This document shows positions 1 through 12,719 of a stretch of 64,000 bases of DNA, in pieces (within the stretch, counting starts at the first letter, position 1; every line of letters begins with the position of its first letter). Source of the DNA: Paralichthys olivaceus (Eukaryota > Chordata > Actinopteri > Pleuronectiformes > Paralichthyidae). The stretch is taken from positions 22,141,316 through 22,205,315 of the forward strand of contig NC_091098.1 in NCBI RefSeq assembly GCF_024713975.1. The letters are read 5' to 3'. Position numbers and translations under genes: made by a program. The notes beneath the pieces are model-generated. The model was not told where the DNA came from. It saw nothing but the letters and a program-made list of their open reading frames with translations, and made no database searches.

Positions 1-341
1 AATCCAAATGGCTGGAAGCACAGCGTGCATTAAAGAGGAATTCTCTCAGGAAAGATAATCCCCATATACGCATTTTAACACACTCCACTCACTCCTGTGT
101 TTTTTACACACAGTCCAAGACAACCCTTGATTGCCTGACTGTCCACACACGAGTGAATAACTATAAATACAGCTCCGCCTGCACCGGTCAGACCGCTGCA
201 GTGACACATGCAACTTCTAATTCCAGAGGTGGAAACTTTACACGTACACTGTAATCATTTTGACATCCTGATAATCGCACATGCTGCCACCTTCCCTCTT
301 CTTCTCCTGGCCACTACAAACCATCACCGCTGTTTGCTCAC

Positions 342-582
342 CTTCAGCACCTCCATCGGTACCTGTGCAGCAGGCTGCAAACTGACAGGTGCGCTGACGT
401 TGATGGCGGGGGTCTGGGACGCTGTGGTTTGTGGGTACGGGGAGGCCTGTTGTCTCCGCTGCTCCCGCCGCTCCTGCTCCTGAAGCTGCTCCCGCATCAG
501 CTGTTGCCGCAGCAGGATGCGTGATGTCATGGCCGAGGAGCTCAGCGGGGGCTTGGAGGAGCCGTGCTGGTCCGACGGGCTG
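342..582 (-). CDS. mitf: mitf exon 1B1b, shared by the A- and H-type transcripts
   Basis: This 241-nt exon is bounded by a CAG acceptor (exon begins at 582) and an AAG|GTGAGC donor (exon ends at 342). The first base completes a serine codon, so any upstream exon must end with two spare bases. Exon 1A and exon 1H both do. It encodes a serine-rich start, then MTSRILLRQQLMREQLQEQE, a Gln/Arg-rich stretch, SQTPAINVSAPVS and QVPMEVLK. In mammals this B1b segment is absent only from the melanocyte (M) isoform. Confidence 0.93.
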
Positions 583-3500
583 CTGCCGGGAGGAGAGAGA
601 AGCCAGATGAACGAGAGAGAGTAGTTGGATGTCATGGAGGAGAGGAGGGGGGGGGGGGGGTGATAGGATGGGTGAGGTAAGGAGAGGTGAAAAGAAAGAG
701 TGATGGCAGAAAGAGGGTAAGGAGAGGTCGGACGAGGAAGGAGAGGTCAAGCAAAAGAGACGAGAGAGGGGGATGATGAGCAGGAAAAGTGGAGGAAGAT
801 GGAAAGAGGGCAGATGGGGTAAAAGGTTAATATGATGAAAGGAAAGTGGCTGATCAAAGGACAAATTTCAACTCTCATAAAACTATTGAATTTCAGACAT
901 TTTTTAAGCTTCCACCTTTTCAAATTTGAGAATTTGCTTCTTTTCTTTCATCTGTGATAAATCTCAGTAAATATTCATCACTGGATTTTAGACAGTAGTC
1001 AAAAGGCAGCTGCTGCAGCTTCTTCTTTACGCATCACAGAGAGGAACATACTGTATTTCATTACAACGCTGCTTCAAGTTTTCCCACTCTCTTTAAATTT
1101 AGACGGCCTCTCCCCCAGACAGAGCCCTGCGGTCCTAAAATAGAGAGACTCTGTTGAAGCAGAAGTTGTCGGGCTGAAGCCTTCATCGAGTGAGTGATCC
1201 TTTTGATAAAACTCAGCAAAACGTCTCGCCAATCCAGCTGTGCAGTAATCGCACTAATTAGCCAGCGGAGAGTCAAACACAGCTTCGGTCTGCAGCGTTT
1301 TCCTCAACATACCATAATAACCCCCCCTGCCTCTGCCTCCCCTCTGCACTGAATATAATCTCATTCTCTGACACCACACCCACTGAACTGTGCACAAGAG
1401 CAAACATTATTCTACAGTATATCATAAAACCACATTTTCCGACCGTTATCAGCAGTTAAATGAGCTTTTATTTTGTTGTTCCACTCATATCTGAAGAAAG
1501 AGCAAAAATGGTTCCTGAATAAACTAATGAACCAACAGATTTTATGACTTTTCTAGATTTAGCTGTAGCTCTTCCTTTGTGTTAGTGACTTTGGACAGTT
1601 GTGCTCCTTTCATCAGAGAAATTTCAAACACCAGTGGATCTAATGCTGGAACAGTTTTCGCCGTCAGAACTGAACCCTTTGATATTTCTCCTCCCCCCCC
1701 CCCCCCTTCATCACTGCGTGAGTGTTTTTGAGTTTCAACAAAAGAGTAGTTTCATTTCCTTTTCTCTTCTCCATTTACGTAAATAAAACTTGAACTGCAG
1801 GCAACAGGGCCATAACTGTGATTAAACTAGAGCTGAAACAAGTAGCCGATTATTTTATTCACAGGCAACAGTTTTGATTACCCAGTTATGTCTTGTTAGC
1901 TAAGTCATGTGTCATTTTTAAGCTGAAATGTAACCACTGTTACAACTTTTCACTTCTGAGATTGTACACTGAATATCTTTGTGTTTTGTCATTACAAACA
2001 GGAAGCTGATATTCAAGTTGCAATGGGTGAATTGACTCATCAAGCAAACAACAGTCAACAGATTCAGAAAACTAGAGGTTAACTCAAGTGACAAACCTCC
2101 AAAAATGAGCCATGAGTGCCACATATATACCTATTGACCAAACCAATAAACAAACACAGGGGAGAACTACAGAAACAGTAAGTAAATCTCAAAGCAAAAA
2201 TACTCTAATCCCCCTTAAGAGCTCTTGGTTTGGGCCTCTGTTTAGAACCAGGTTCCACCCTCAGCTCAGGTCTTTTGCTGGACCAGGGAGGAGGACTCCA
2301 GGCAATGCAAACAAAGACAAATTAACTAATGCAATTTAAAACCACAGTCAAATATAGATGTGTGATCTTTAAGTGACTGCAAATGAAGGTAACTCAGTAT
2401 GTGGTGGTGATGTGGGTGAATGTGTGAAACTAAACCTTCAAACTCTGTCCATCACAGGGGTACTTGTACTTTGAGTATTTACAGTATAAGCTGCTTTATA
2501 CTTTTGCTCTATAACATTTTATAGGAGTGCATTGTATTTTACTACACTGCATTTACCTTACAGCTGCAGTGACTGAACAGAATCATATTATCAATATAAA
2601 ATATATAAGATAAATGATGAAGCATTATCTTTACCAGCTGCTCACTTCAAAGTGATGATTATAGAATTATTACAATCCATCCATCCATCCTTTCTTTTGA
2701 CATAGAGAACTTGAAATATATGTTTTCATGCTATTCCACTGATTGACAGTTGGTGGAAGTGAAGCAGCAACAAACAAAGCATTGGAGCAGTGAGGAAGAA
2801 GACTCCTATAAACAATGCAGGTATTTTGGTGAGAATCACTGTACGTAAACAGATCTTTTGTTTGTCTGCAGGGCAGTTTTAAGAAGCATCCGCCACTTGC
2901 AACCTTCCCAGCATGCATTTGTCCTGTGTGAAAGTGCAGGATGTTTACTTTTATGGGGTAGATGAAAGTTTAGTAAAAAATGTCACCTAATGATACATCT
3001 ACTGTGTTTTCACACACATATATCAATGTCCCCATTTAACTTTCTCTCATATGAACACGTGTATTAGTTCTTCCTCTCAGTGATGCCAGCTTCTTTATTA
3101 CTTTAATTCCCATTTTGGTTTTGCGACTAAAAAGTTCAGCTTAACACGTTCAACCTGACTCAGAGTCCAAATCTCTGTACAAGCTTCTTTCACAGCTTTA
3201 TATCTGCTCCCCCTGAACTTTACACCAGAAAAACACACATCACTCACAGGCGACGCCCCTCAGTCTTACAGGCTGCCTTTTAATAGTTCTGGCAACAACT
3301 CGTCTGATCAAAACATCTTCACACTGTACGAAAACATACGTTCATTTTGATCTCAAACAAAACAACATTCTGAAGGTGCAGCAGCACTTCCAGGAATAAG
3401 AGGCAATTCACCAAAGTCAGCATGTGAGAGAAAAGACACATGTAAACCTGGACTGTTTCAGGGAAACAACGGGACGAACATGATGCTCTTAAAGTTCTTC

Positions 3501-4148
3501 AAGTTGTTTTGTACCCTACCTCCCTACACACCTACCCACTGAGTTATTTGGTGCTTCATGCATCATGATTGACAGCTGACTTCGGTCTGTATTGGCAGGA
3601 CCTCGCTAAAGCTCCTCTGTCGCAGACTTGACGTCTATAAGGCGCAAGATGGCAGCGTTTGTATCCAGGACATTTTGTGGTCCAACTTTTTATTCAGTCT
3701 ATGATCTGTACACAAACATTTCTCTTTGCTGCAGAACAACAGTGTCTTAATAAACCTTAACATTAGCACAATAGAGATCATCCACGTCTATATATCTGTT
3801 GGGCTGGACTTAAAATACAAACTAAATGTGAAGACTCAGTGTAAACATCAACCATATTAAAGGGTCTGAACTGGAAGAGTCTCATTACACTTGAATAATT
3901 ACATGTTTCCAAACAGTGGACAGAGATTTACAGCTGAGGTGTGCTGAGAGTTGTAGAACCTCATGATTTTCTTTTCATAAATTCCTGATTATCAGATTGA
4001 CTTGTGTGTATGTGTGTGTAAGACTGACCAGAAACTCTCTACAAAGCAGAGATCAACTTCTCTTTCTTCTTTTCTACTGTTCTGTGGCTTTTTGCCAAAC
4101 AAACTGAAACACATAAAAAGCTCTTTTGTCCTTTTTAACTTTTCGCTG

Positions 4149-4179
<31 letters not shown>

Positions 4180-7100
4180 AGATTGGGCACACCTCCTCTC
4201 ATATTTGTGTATCTCAAAGAAAAAAAAACACAATGGCTGTACAGTCTTGAAGAGACCCACCCACCCAACTCATGATTCCTCTGAATCTCCATCATACTCC
4301 ATGTTTTACGAATCAGTGCCGAGCGTTTGACGCAGGTTTTACTGACTGACAGTGTGACTGAGACTAAACCTTGAAATGAAGGAACTCTGCATTCTGAGAA
4401 AAAAAGCGAGGGTAAGTAGAATTCAGTGGAGCGACGAGTTAAAAATCTGAGCTGTTACAGGATCTGTCAGACCAGTGCCACCTGTACCACTGCAGGTAAT
4501 TCATAGAACCTTTAGTGAGCGACAGCTCTGCCTGATGGACAATAACGGTAAAGCAACAACCTGATTTAAAGACTAGTAGAATCTTACTTTACTTTGCTCA
4601 AACTGCTTTTTTGCTACAAAATAAACCCATTTGACGCCTTTTATGACGTTTTCAGAGTTTTAGATTTTTAAGCTTTTTACTTCTTAGACATTCGCTCAAT
4701 GCTTATTCTGCAATTTAACCAGTTATTGCCAAAACTACACCAAACACACTGCACAAGGAGAAATCTGCTCAGGTTAAAGACTGTATATACTTCCCACACA
4801 CGGCTCTGTGCACACTGTCCTTCATGTACACATGTTATTGTAGTATTCTACAAACATACACAATCCAAATTTATGCCTCAATGCGAGACAACAATATCAT
4901 AGATGCTGAGGCGCCATACTCACAGACAGTCAAAGGAGCAGGGTCTGTACACTTGCACTCCTAAGGCCTCCATATTAGTTTGTTTTTTTCTGAAGGTGCA
5001 CCACCCGCCCTTGGAGCAGTGAAAGTCATGCCGGCGGTGCAGCGCTGAGAGAGTGTCAGAGGGGGGAGGCTCCGGGGCCTGGCCTGGAATCTCCAATCGC
5101 CACACAGTCCCAGGCAGAGGACCAGCCCCGTCCGGAGCAACAGCGGAGCAGAGCAGAGGGCAGGCGCCAACTGGAAACACACCGTTCATCAACACGCCAC
5201 TTTAAAACCACGCAGATACTGTTTCACTTTAAGAAATGTGTTGCCACCTTAGAGTGTTCACCCAGCAACCAGGTCTTCTAGACTGACCTGAGGAAACCCA
5301 GGGTCTAAAAAGAATGCCAACTTTTCATGAGCTAAGAAATCAGCCTGTTTTCAGCTTTTTGACAATGAATTTTCAGATCACACAATGAGGTTTTAACTTG
5401 TTTACTTAGAGGTTTGACCTTCACTCTACAGAATGATGTATGAGCAGAGTTTGAAAAGCTGTTTTCACAGGTTTCTCTCTTGAGATTTAGTCAACATCAG
5501 CTTGACTAAAACAAAAACTTAATTTAAGAAAAAGATATAGATATAAGTGTAGTATTTATCATGACAATAAGAAATTGTTGTGCACCTACTGCCACTGCCA
5601 CCCCTCAAAGCATTGGCTTTGGTTACCTAAATGAAGGGTGTGAAAAGTCTAACATGGACATGAAAACCATACTTTGCAAGTTATGCCACACACTGGCCCC
5701 CACAACAGACTCAAAGCACCAAATGATGAAAGAATCATAAAAACATTGCGGAGAGAGTTTACGGATGAGAGCCACGAAAGTACAGTCGAGTCCACAAAGC
5801 AAATCCCAGACAAATCCCAGGTGTTGCAAGGGGCTTTTGTCTGCAGAACACCATATACCAGAGAATCACAAAGATGGACTAGGAAAAGAACAGCTGTCAC
5901 ACCTTGCATTTGCAGAGACAGATATGAAATGATCCTTGAGGATATGAGATACATTTGCACAGGTATCCATGTTTAAACTCACAATTCAATGACTTTAAGC
6001 TTCTCTGCAAGTTGAGAAGATTCATCCATAAAGTCATTACAAGCCATTCTCCCACCAGAGGAAGAGCTTTCATCTCTGAGGGGTGGCCAGGGGAAATGCA
6101 TGGAGTGAAACATGAAGCACCTTTCACAGGGAGATGCCGCTTTGTATTGACAGAGTGTGTTTAAACATGATAATTGTTTAATTGTAGATAAATGTGGACC
6201 CTTCAATACAATCTCTCCTCAAAGGCATTCGTGTTATTGCACTTATTTGTACAAGCAATGAAGCAAACAGTGTCAGGAATACTGGAAAATGAAAACAGAG
6301 AACATGAGGGTGAAGTGCAAACCCTTCTTACTTTCACACGTCCTCACATCTGCCTCTGCCTGAAGTGGGAACATGTCAGACGAGCCCACTTAGAAAGGTG
6401 CGAGGTGACTCACGTCAAGTTCGACCACCCAGCAGGTTGAAGCGTCTACCAGCAGCTTCATTATGTCATGGACTGGAAGTTGAGTTGTCTCCAAGGTCAA
6501 CATGCAGCTACACACTGGTGCCCATCCTGTCAAAACCCACAGAAGCCCTCTAGTAATTCAAATTGTATCCTTCCTGTCAGGAATCAAAAGCAAAGACCAA
6601 CAAGCTGCACAGATACAATTAGATAACACCTTGAACAGAGCAGCTGTGGCTCAGGAGGTAGAGCAGTTCGTCCACTAATTGGAGGGTCAGTGGATCGATT
6701 CCAGGCTCCTCCAATCTGCATGTCCTTGGGCAGGACACTGAACCCTAACTTAATGGATAGATTGAATACTCACCCTCAAGAGGTCCTGCTGTGCTGAAGC
6801 TTTAGTGTTGTTCTGGATAAAAACATACATTGACCACTAACTATCCATCAACAAAGTCCACATCTTGTCTTCTTATTTTGTGATCTTATATTGCAAACCA
6901 ACGTCCTGCACTCAGAGGTGAGAAGAGTAACGTCATCGTTAGTCCTGCCACGCCGGCTCTCCCTTCAACACAAACATGGAATCCAGCTCTGCGACTACCT
7001 CTGCTGCCGGCATGAGGGCGGAACAACAATGCAATTGTAAGGAGAAAGGGGGCGTGCACGATGTCTTGTGTATATCACGTAGCTATAAAGGGAAAGTAGT

Positions 7101-10100
7101 GCAAGGGTGTTGAGACGGGAAGACGTTAATGAGATCGCATGTTGAAAGGAAGCTGAGAAACTGTGCTGCTAAAACGCCGTCCTGCAAACCAGCTGCCTGC
7201 GATGATCCTGTCTCCTTCAGTTTGTCTCCAGTACAATGCAGGTGTTCACAGAGCAGACGAGGCCGCGTCAACAGACTGCACGACCTCGCTGCTGGAGCAC
7301 AGCGCTGTGACCCTACATGACAGTGCGCTCATATACACGGACTCCCCTGCTGATCACACACACACTGAGTGCTGCAGCTGGCATCACCCCCCGCAGTCAG
7401 TTGCTAGCAAGAAAAATCAGCGATAATGGGAAGCATCTGTAATCTAGTGTCTGCGCCGACATGATGCAGTTTTGTTTTTTTCGGAAAGAGCGTCAAGAAA
7501 GAGAGAGAGGAAACTGTACAAACAACTCCAGCTCGGTAAATAGTCCGACTATGTAATCAACTTCAGGTAGAAACTCTGTATTTACCTAAGTATGACCAGT
7601 CCAATTGACATGAAATCCAAAACCAACACAGCTTTTTGTACATACATCATAAACCACAGGAAACACAACATCCTGCAGCTGACGCGTCAAACCAACAATG
7701 AACCTTTTATCTAGACCCTGGACAATTAGTCGATAAATTGATCAGCAGCTACTTGGGTAACAGAATAACTTGAAGCTTTTCTGTGTCTCAAGCAATAATA
7801 TATCCAATATCTTTTGGGTTTTTCACCCTTTCTGGGACAGAATAAGTCGTCTCATGTCACCACCTTTGGGATTATGAAATCGTTTTAGATTTGTTTACTA
7901 TTTTCTGGCATTTTAAACAAAATGCCACTTCAGTCAATAATAAAGAGAACTGTGAACTGCTGCCCTACTTGCAACAGACTCGTATGGTTAAATGAGCCCA
8001 GTATCAAACAGAGAAGGGCATAAATGTCTTTACGTTTGTACCAATGAGATTTAGTTTTGCAATTTTCTAAATTGTACACCTGTATTAAGAATAAGGATAC
8101 ATGGACATAAATAAGATATAATCAATCCAAATAAACACAACTAACTGAACTGTAGAATAATTAGCTCCCACTTAATTTAATGACTTGAGGGAACTCTCAG
8201 AACATAATACGTATAACTTATTTCGTGTCAAAAAACTCTGAAGTTGACATCAACTTGAACTAAATAAAACCTCTCAAATGTCATGTAAGATGTTTTGCAG
8301 TGTACACATTGACAAAGTCTCCACCCAAATGTTTTCATTTGAAAGGGACAGATACGCCAGCTGTCCACATTACTCCACAGTCTTAGAGCTGCAACAGAGA
8401 CATTTGGAAACCCTACTGGCAACGTTTTAGAGTCTGGACGGGCAGAAACGATGATGTAGATACCCACAACCGCTTTGCTGTCTGGGTCTTTTTTTAGCAA
8501 TGATGTAGCCTTCGCTGATTGGTCAGGCTTCTATCACATGACCCCCCGTCCGGGAGAAAACAACCGGCATTAGCCTCTGAAACCAGTGTAGAATGCTGAC
8601 TCTGTTGTCTTCGCAAACAGCTGTTGTGCAGTGAAACTCTGCATTTCAAAACGCTACAACTGCTTGCGTGCGAAGGAGACGAGCTGTCTGCAACGAGGTC
8701 TGTGTCCAGTGGCGTTTTCAGCCCTGCATGGCACACACATGCCTTCCTGTCTACACTGGCCCGTGCACGTCCACTGCTGATCCACTGACTGGAGATATGT
8801 TTTCAGGCATGTTAGTATGGACGGGGATTAAAACTGATTGGGCACCAGAACGTTCCTGTGGAGAGAGAATGTTTTAGTTTGAAAACGTCATTTTCTAGCC
8901 TTATTATTTAAATGTAAAAAGTCCAACCCAACCATCACGATTAACTATGCTGCCTTTTCTATAACAAATTCATCATTTCCTTCAAACAAACACTGGAATA
9001 AATTCTCTAAAGCCATCTTCCCTGCTAATTACCACTGCTGCTGGAGAAATTCAGATGCCGGAGCAAAACAAAGCAGGGTAAGCTGTTAAAGCATCCAAAG
9101 AGATAATCAGGGTCTTTGCATGGTATTTCCAGCTGGGAGCCAGCACCGGGTGGAATAACTTGAACTTGCCGGGTTTTATTTCTATAATTAGGTGTTGAAC
9201 CCTCCATAATAACCTTTACTCGTGTTCAGCAGGACGGTGTGCTCCTGCTCCCTCTCCTCCCTTTGTGCTTTAACAAGGGGGAAACAGAGCATCCAAGGAC
9301 ACTCGTCCCAGGGGAAGGATTTCAATACGCTTTCCTGGAGCAGGTTGAGTGAGTCCATAAGGTTCTCAAGTTCATGTCAATAACGTCGTAATTTTGTACA
9401 AACACAAGAGAGCGGCTTTTCACGCAACTCGATTTTCCTCAGAGGTGGTGATTATAGTCAAAAAGCACATTGTCGTCCTCAAGAACCTATGGTTATGATT
9501 CATAGCGGGACAATACTACTAATCCTTAATTTACACACAGTGAGCAAACGTTCCTTTCTAGACCTTTAGAGAAAATGTTTAACTACAGGAGAAGAGCAAC
9601 AAGCTTATTTTTCACACAGACAGCAAACATCAACGTATATTCACTTTATTTTGAATCAATTCGCAAAAATTATTAACTGGCTTCAGCTTTTTCATTGTGT
9701 GGATTTTCTGCTTTTCTTTGTCTTGTGTGATCTTTGGGGTTTGGCTTTGTCAAAGCAAGCAATTTAAAAATTTCATTGGGTATTTTACTATTTTCTAATG
9801 TTTCACAGGCCATAAAATTAGCACATTAACAAGAAATGACCCTGCAGACTAACAGTTTAAGCCATAAATTAATTTTGACATATAATGATGCTAATGTTTG
9901 TTTACTCTTAAAAGACTTGTGTCAATAACAGGTGAGGGTGAAACCTGTGGAGGTGGCGCTCTCTGTGTTTTGCAGTTCCTGCTGGTCACCAACAGAGGCT
10001 GACAGAGATCACAGATCATCGGTGTCACAGCTCATGAAGCAATAATCCATGTTATTATTGTTAAATTGCACTATAATTCATAGACAGGTTTTAATACTCA

Positions 10101-12671
10101 TCTTTTTTTAATTACAGGTTGATTATTTTCTAATGCAATTCTCAAGCAGGTCGTCCTCTAACTGAAAATTTGGTGGTTCAATCCCAGTCTACCAAAGTGT
10201 CCTCGGGCAAGACACTGAATCCCAAATTGCCCCTCATCTGTCCCAGCAGTGTGTGAGTTGTGTGTGTGAATGGGTGAACTGGTCATTGAGACTAGAATAT
10301 ATATAAACACAGGCTTTTACATGATTCTCAGTCTCATAGTCCAGGTGTGGAAAGAGCAAGAGTGATACAAATGTTCATAAACAGTTGAGAAAGTACTTAA
10401 CTCTGCATTAACATAACTTTGAGTTTATGTTTTTACTTTCGTTCTTCTGAAAGATTATTGAGTAGAACATCAAGCTGCACTTGATGTCGGTCAAGTAGCA
10501 ATTTACGATATATGAAAACATTTATTTTAAGAAATAAACACTGTGAAAAAATGTCTGAGCATCAATCCCTAAAATCCATATCAGTCGGGCTCTACTGTCC
10601 AGCTGTGGAAGCTGCCATCAGATTGTTGATCTTAGTCTTATATATAAATATTTCCTGATCAACAACACAATTTTGTTCATTTTCATATTCAAGCAAAGCT
10701 CTTGCACGTCTTTCTATTTATATGAGAATAAACTTTAATGCTCCTGTAAAGTCTCATTTTAAGGAACGACGTGGATTCAAATAAAAATCTTGCACAATTC
10801 ACAGCTTCTGTCGAACGTTACCTCATGAACTACAAAAGCACGACACAGGTCTTTAAGACTTTTAGCCTCAGTATGACTGCAGCATAAATATTTACAGTGG
10901 ATTTACATGTCAAGTATTCCTGCAAACAAAATGATCCCCCTCTAACTCTCAGATATAACACATCCACTGCTAAATTTATACAGCTTATTTACACTGCATA
11001 GACGACCAGTTTCATCGCCTGTCTCACATCTATATTAGGCACAAAAAATCTGGCACATCGTCTGCAGCAGCCTCAGAGCGCCGTCGAGACGACGTGCATG
11101 CAGAAAAACTAATAGACCCGCGAAAGCTGAGATCACATTTTGTCACACTTCAGATATGAAATCTAGAAACAGCGGGGGGCAGCCATGACGAGACGTCACA
11201 CAAATCAGTAATCACTCTAACTAATTATAAACACTGTGCGCAACAATGTCTCACAACACAGTCATTGTGACTATTATTACTGTGCTGGGTCATCCTCATG
11301 TGACGGGAAGAGGAAGTGGGACACCTTCGATTGACGCAACACAACTTCACATTATTCCACAAGAAAAGAAAAGAATCTGTGATTCTCCTGAAGCTTCAGT
11401 TACACCGGGTCTGACTGCGGCTCTGCCAGCTCAGAGACAGCCTGTGTGTATGTAACAGTGTAATGGCATTTCGCTAATGAAGAAATTAGTTTAAAAAATG
11501 CAGAACTGGGTTAAAGGTTGGGACTGTTGTACGTGATGGTTTTGCTCCTTGCCTCGTGTTTTGGCTGATTTTAGAGAAGTGGAGATGAACTGCGAATCTG
11601 CAACAACATGTCGAGAGCCAGAGAGCGTAAAAAATAAAATAGGAGAGGAGTCAACCAAACATCTGCAATAAGAGCTCTGTGTGAGCACAGTGGTGTACTG
11701 TCCTCCACACGTCTCACCCTCACAATGAGGCCAAGTATTACCACCTCTGACACACGCAAAATAGATAATAAACAGATAATCACACTGAATTCTGCTGAGA
11801 GATGTGTTGTCATCAGCACGCAGGCAAAGTGGTGAGTTTTAAATGTGAACACAACAATGTGTGGTTTTACAGGGATATTGAGGGTGTCACACAAACAGCA
11901 GAGACTTCAGGAAATAACCTCGTCTGGCCAAATTATAGAAGTCTGGCACATGACATATTATAAAATTACAATTAGAGATGTTCTTGTAGCATTTTCCCCT
12001 CGCTATACCGATACCCGGACTTTGGGTATTGGCCGATATCGATACCATTGCATTAGAAATAATAAATAAAATAACAACTTACATAATTTCAACAGCTGTG
12101 TGCTATACGACCTGGCTCAGGTTAAACTTATCTAGTTTGAAGGTCATAACTTTGAATATGAATAAACAACTCTAAGAATACACAACAAACACAACCTTTA
12201 AATAGCTCGAAACTGAAGTCTTTCGCTGCTTCACATCTCACTTCTACTTGTGGGACTTTCCAGCTTGATATATTGCACACAAAAAAAGCTGACATTTTAG
12301 CTAGCTCAAGCTAACGCTGCAGCAGCCAGATATCACTTCTTTGCAGCAGCTCTAAAAACAGTACTTGCTATTGGCAGAACAACGCAACTGCTGTTTTGGA
12401 GAAGAAGAAGTGATTTTAGGGGAAATTAAGCATTTTCAACATCAAGAGGTATTTCTAATGCTGATATCAGTATCAGAACATCTCTAATTACACTTTGTTG
12501 TTTTATTTTCGGGCAGATTAAAGATCAAGATTAAGTTAGGACAGATCCAGGGTAGCTCCTCCCCCCCTACTCCCAGTTCTCATGCTAAGCGAAGATGGCG
12601 TCTGCTTGCTGCAGCATATTTACTTATTTTACCGATATGAAAGTGATACTGATATTTCATCAACAATCCCC

Positions 12672-12719
<48 letters not shown>

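Noticed and set aside
6643-6730. tRNA gene
   Set aside because: It has A- and B-box-like text but no proper acceptor or anticodon stems, and it belongs to a repeat present at least three times in the window.
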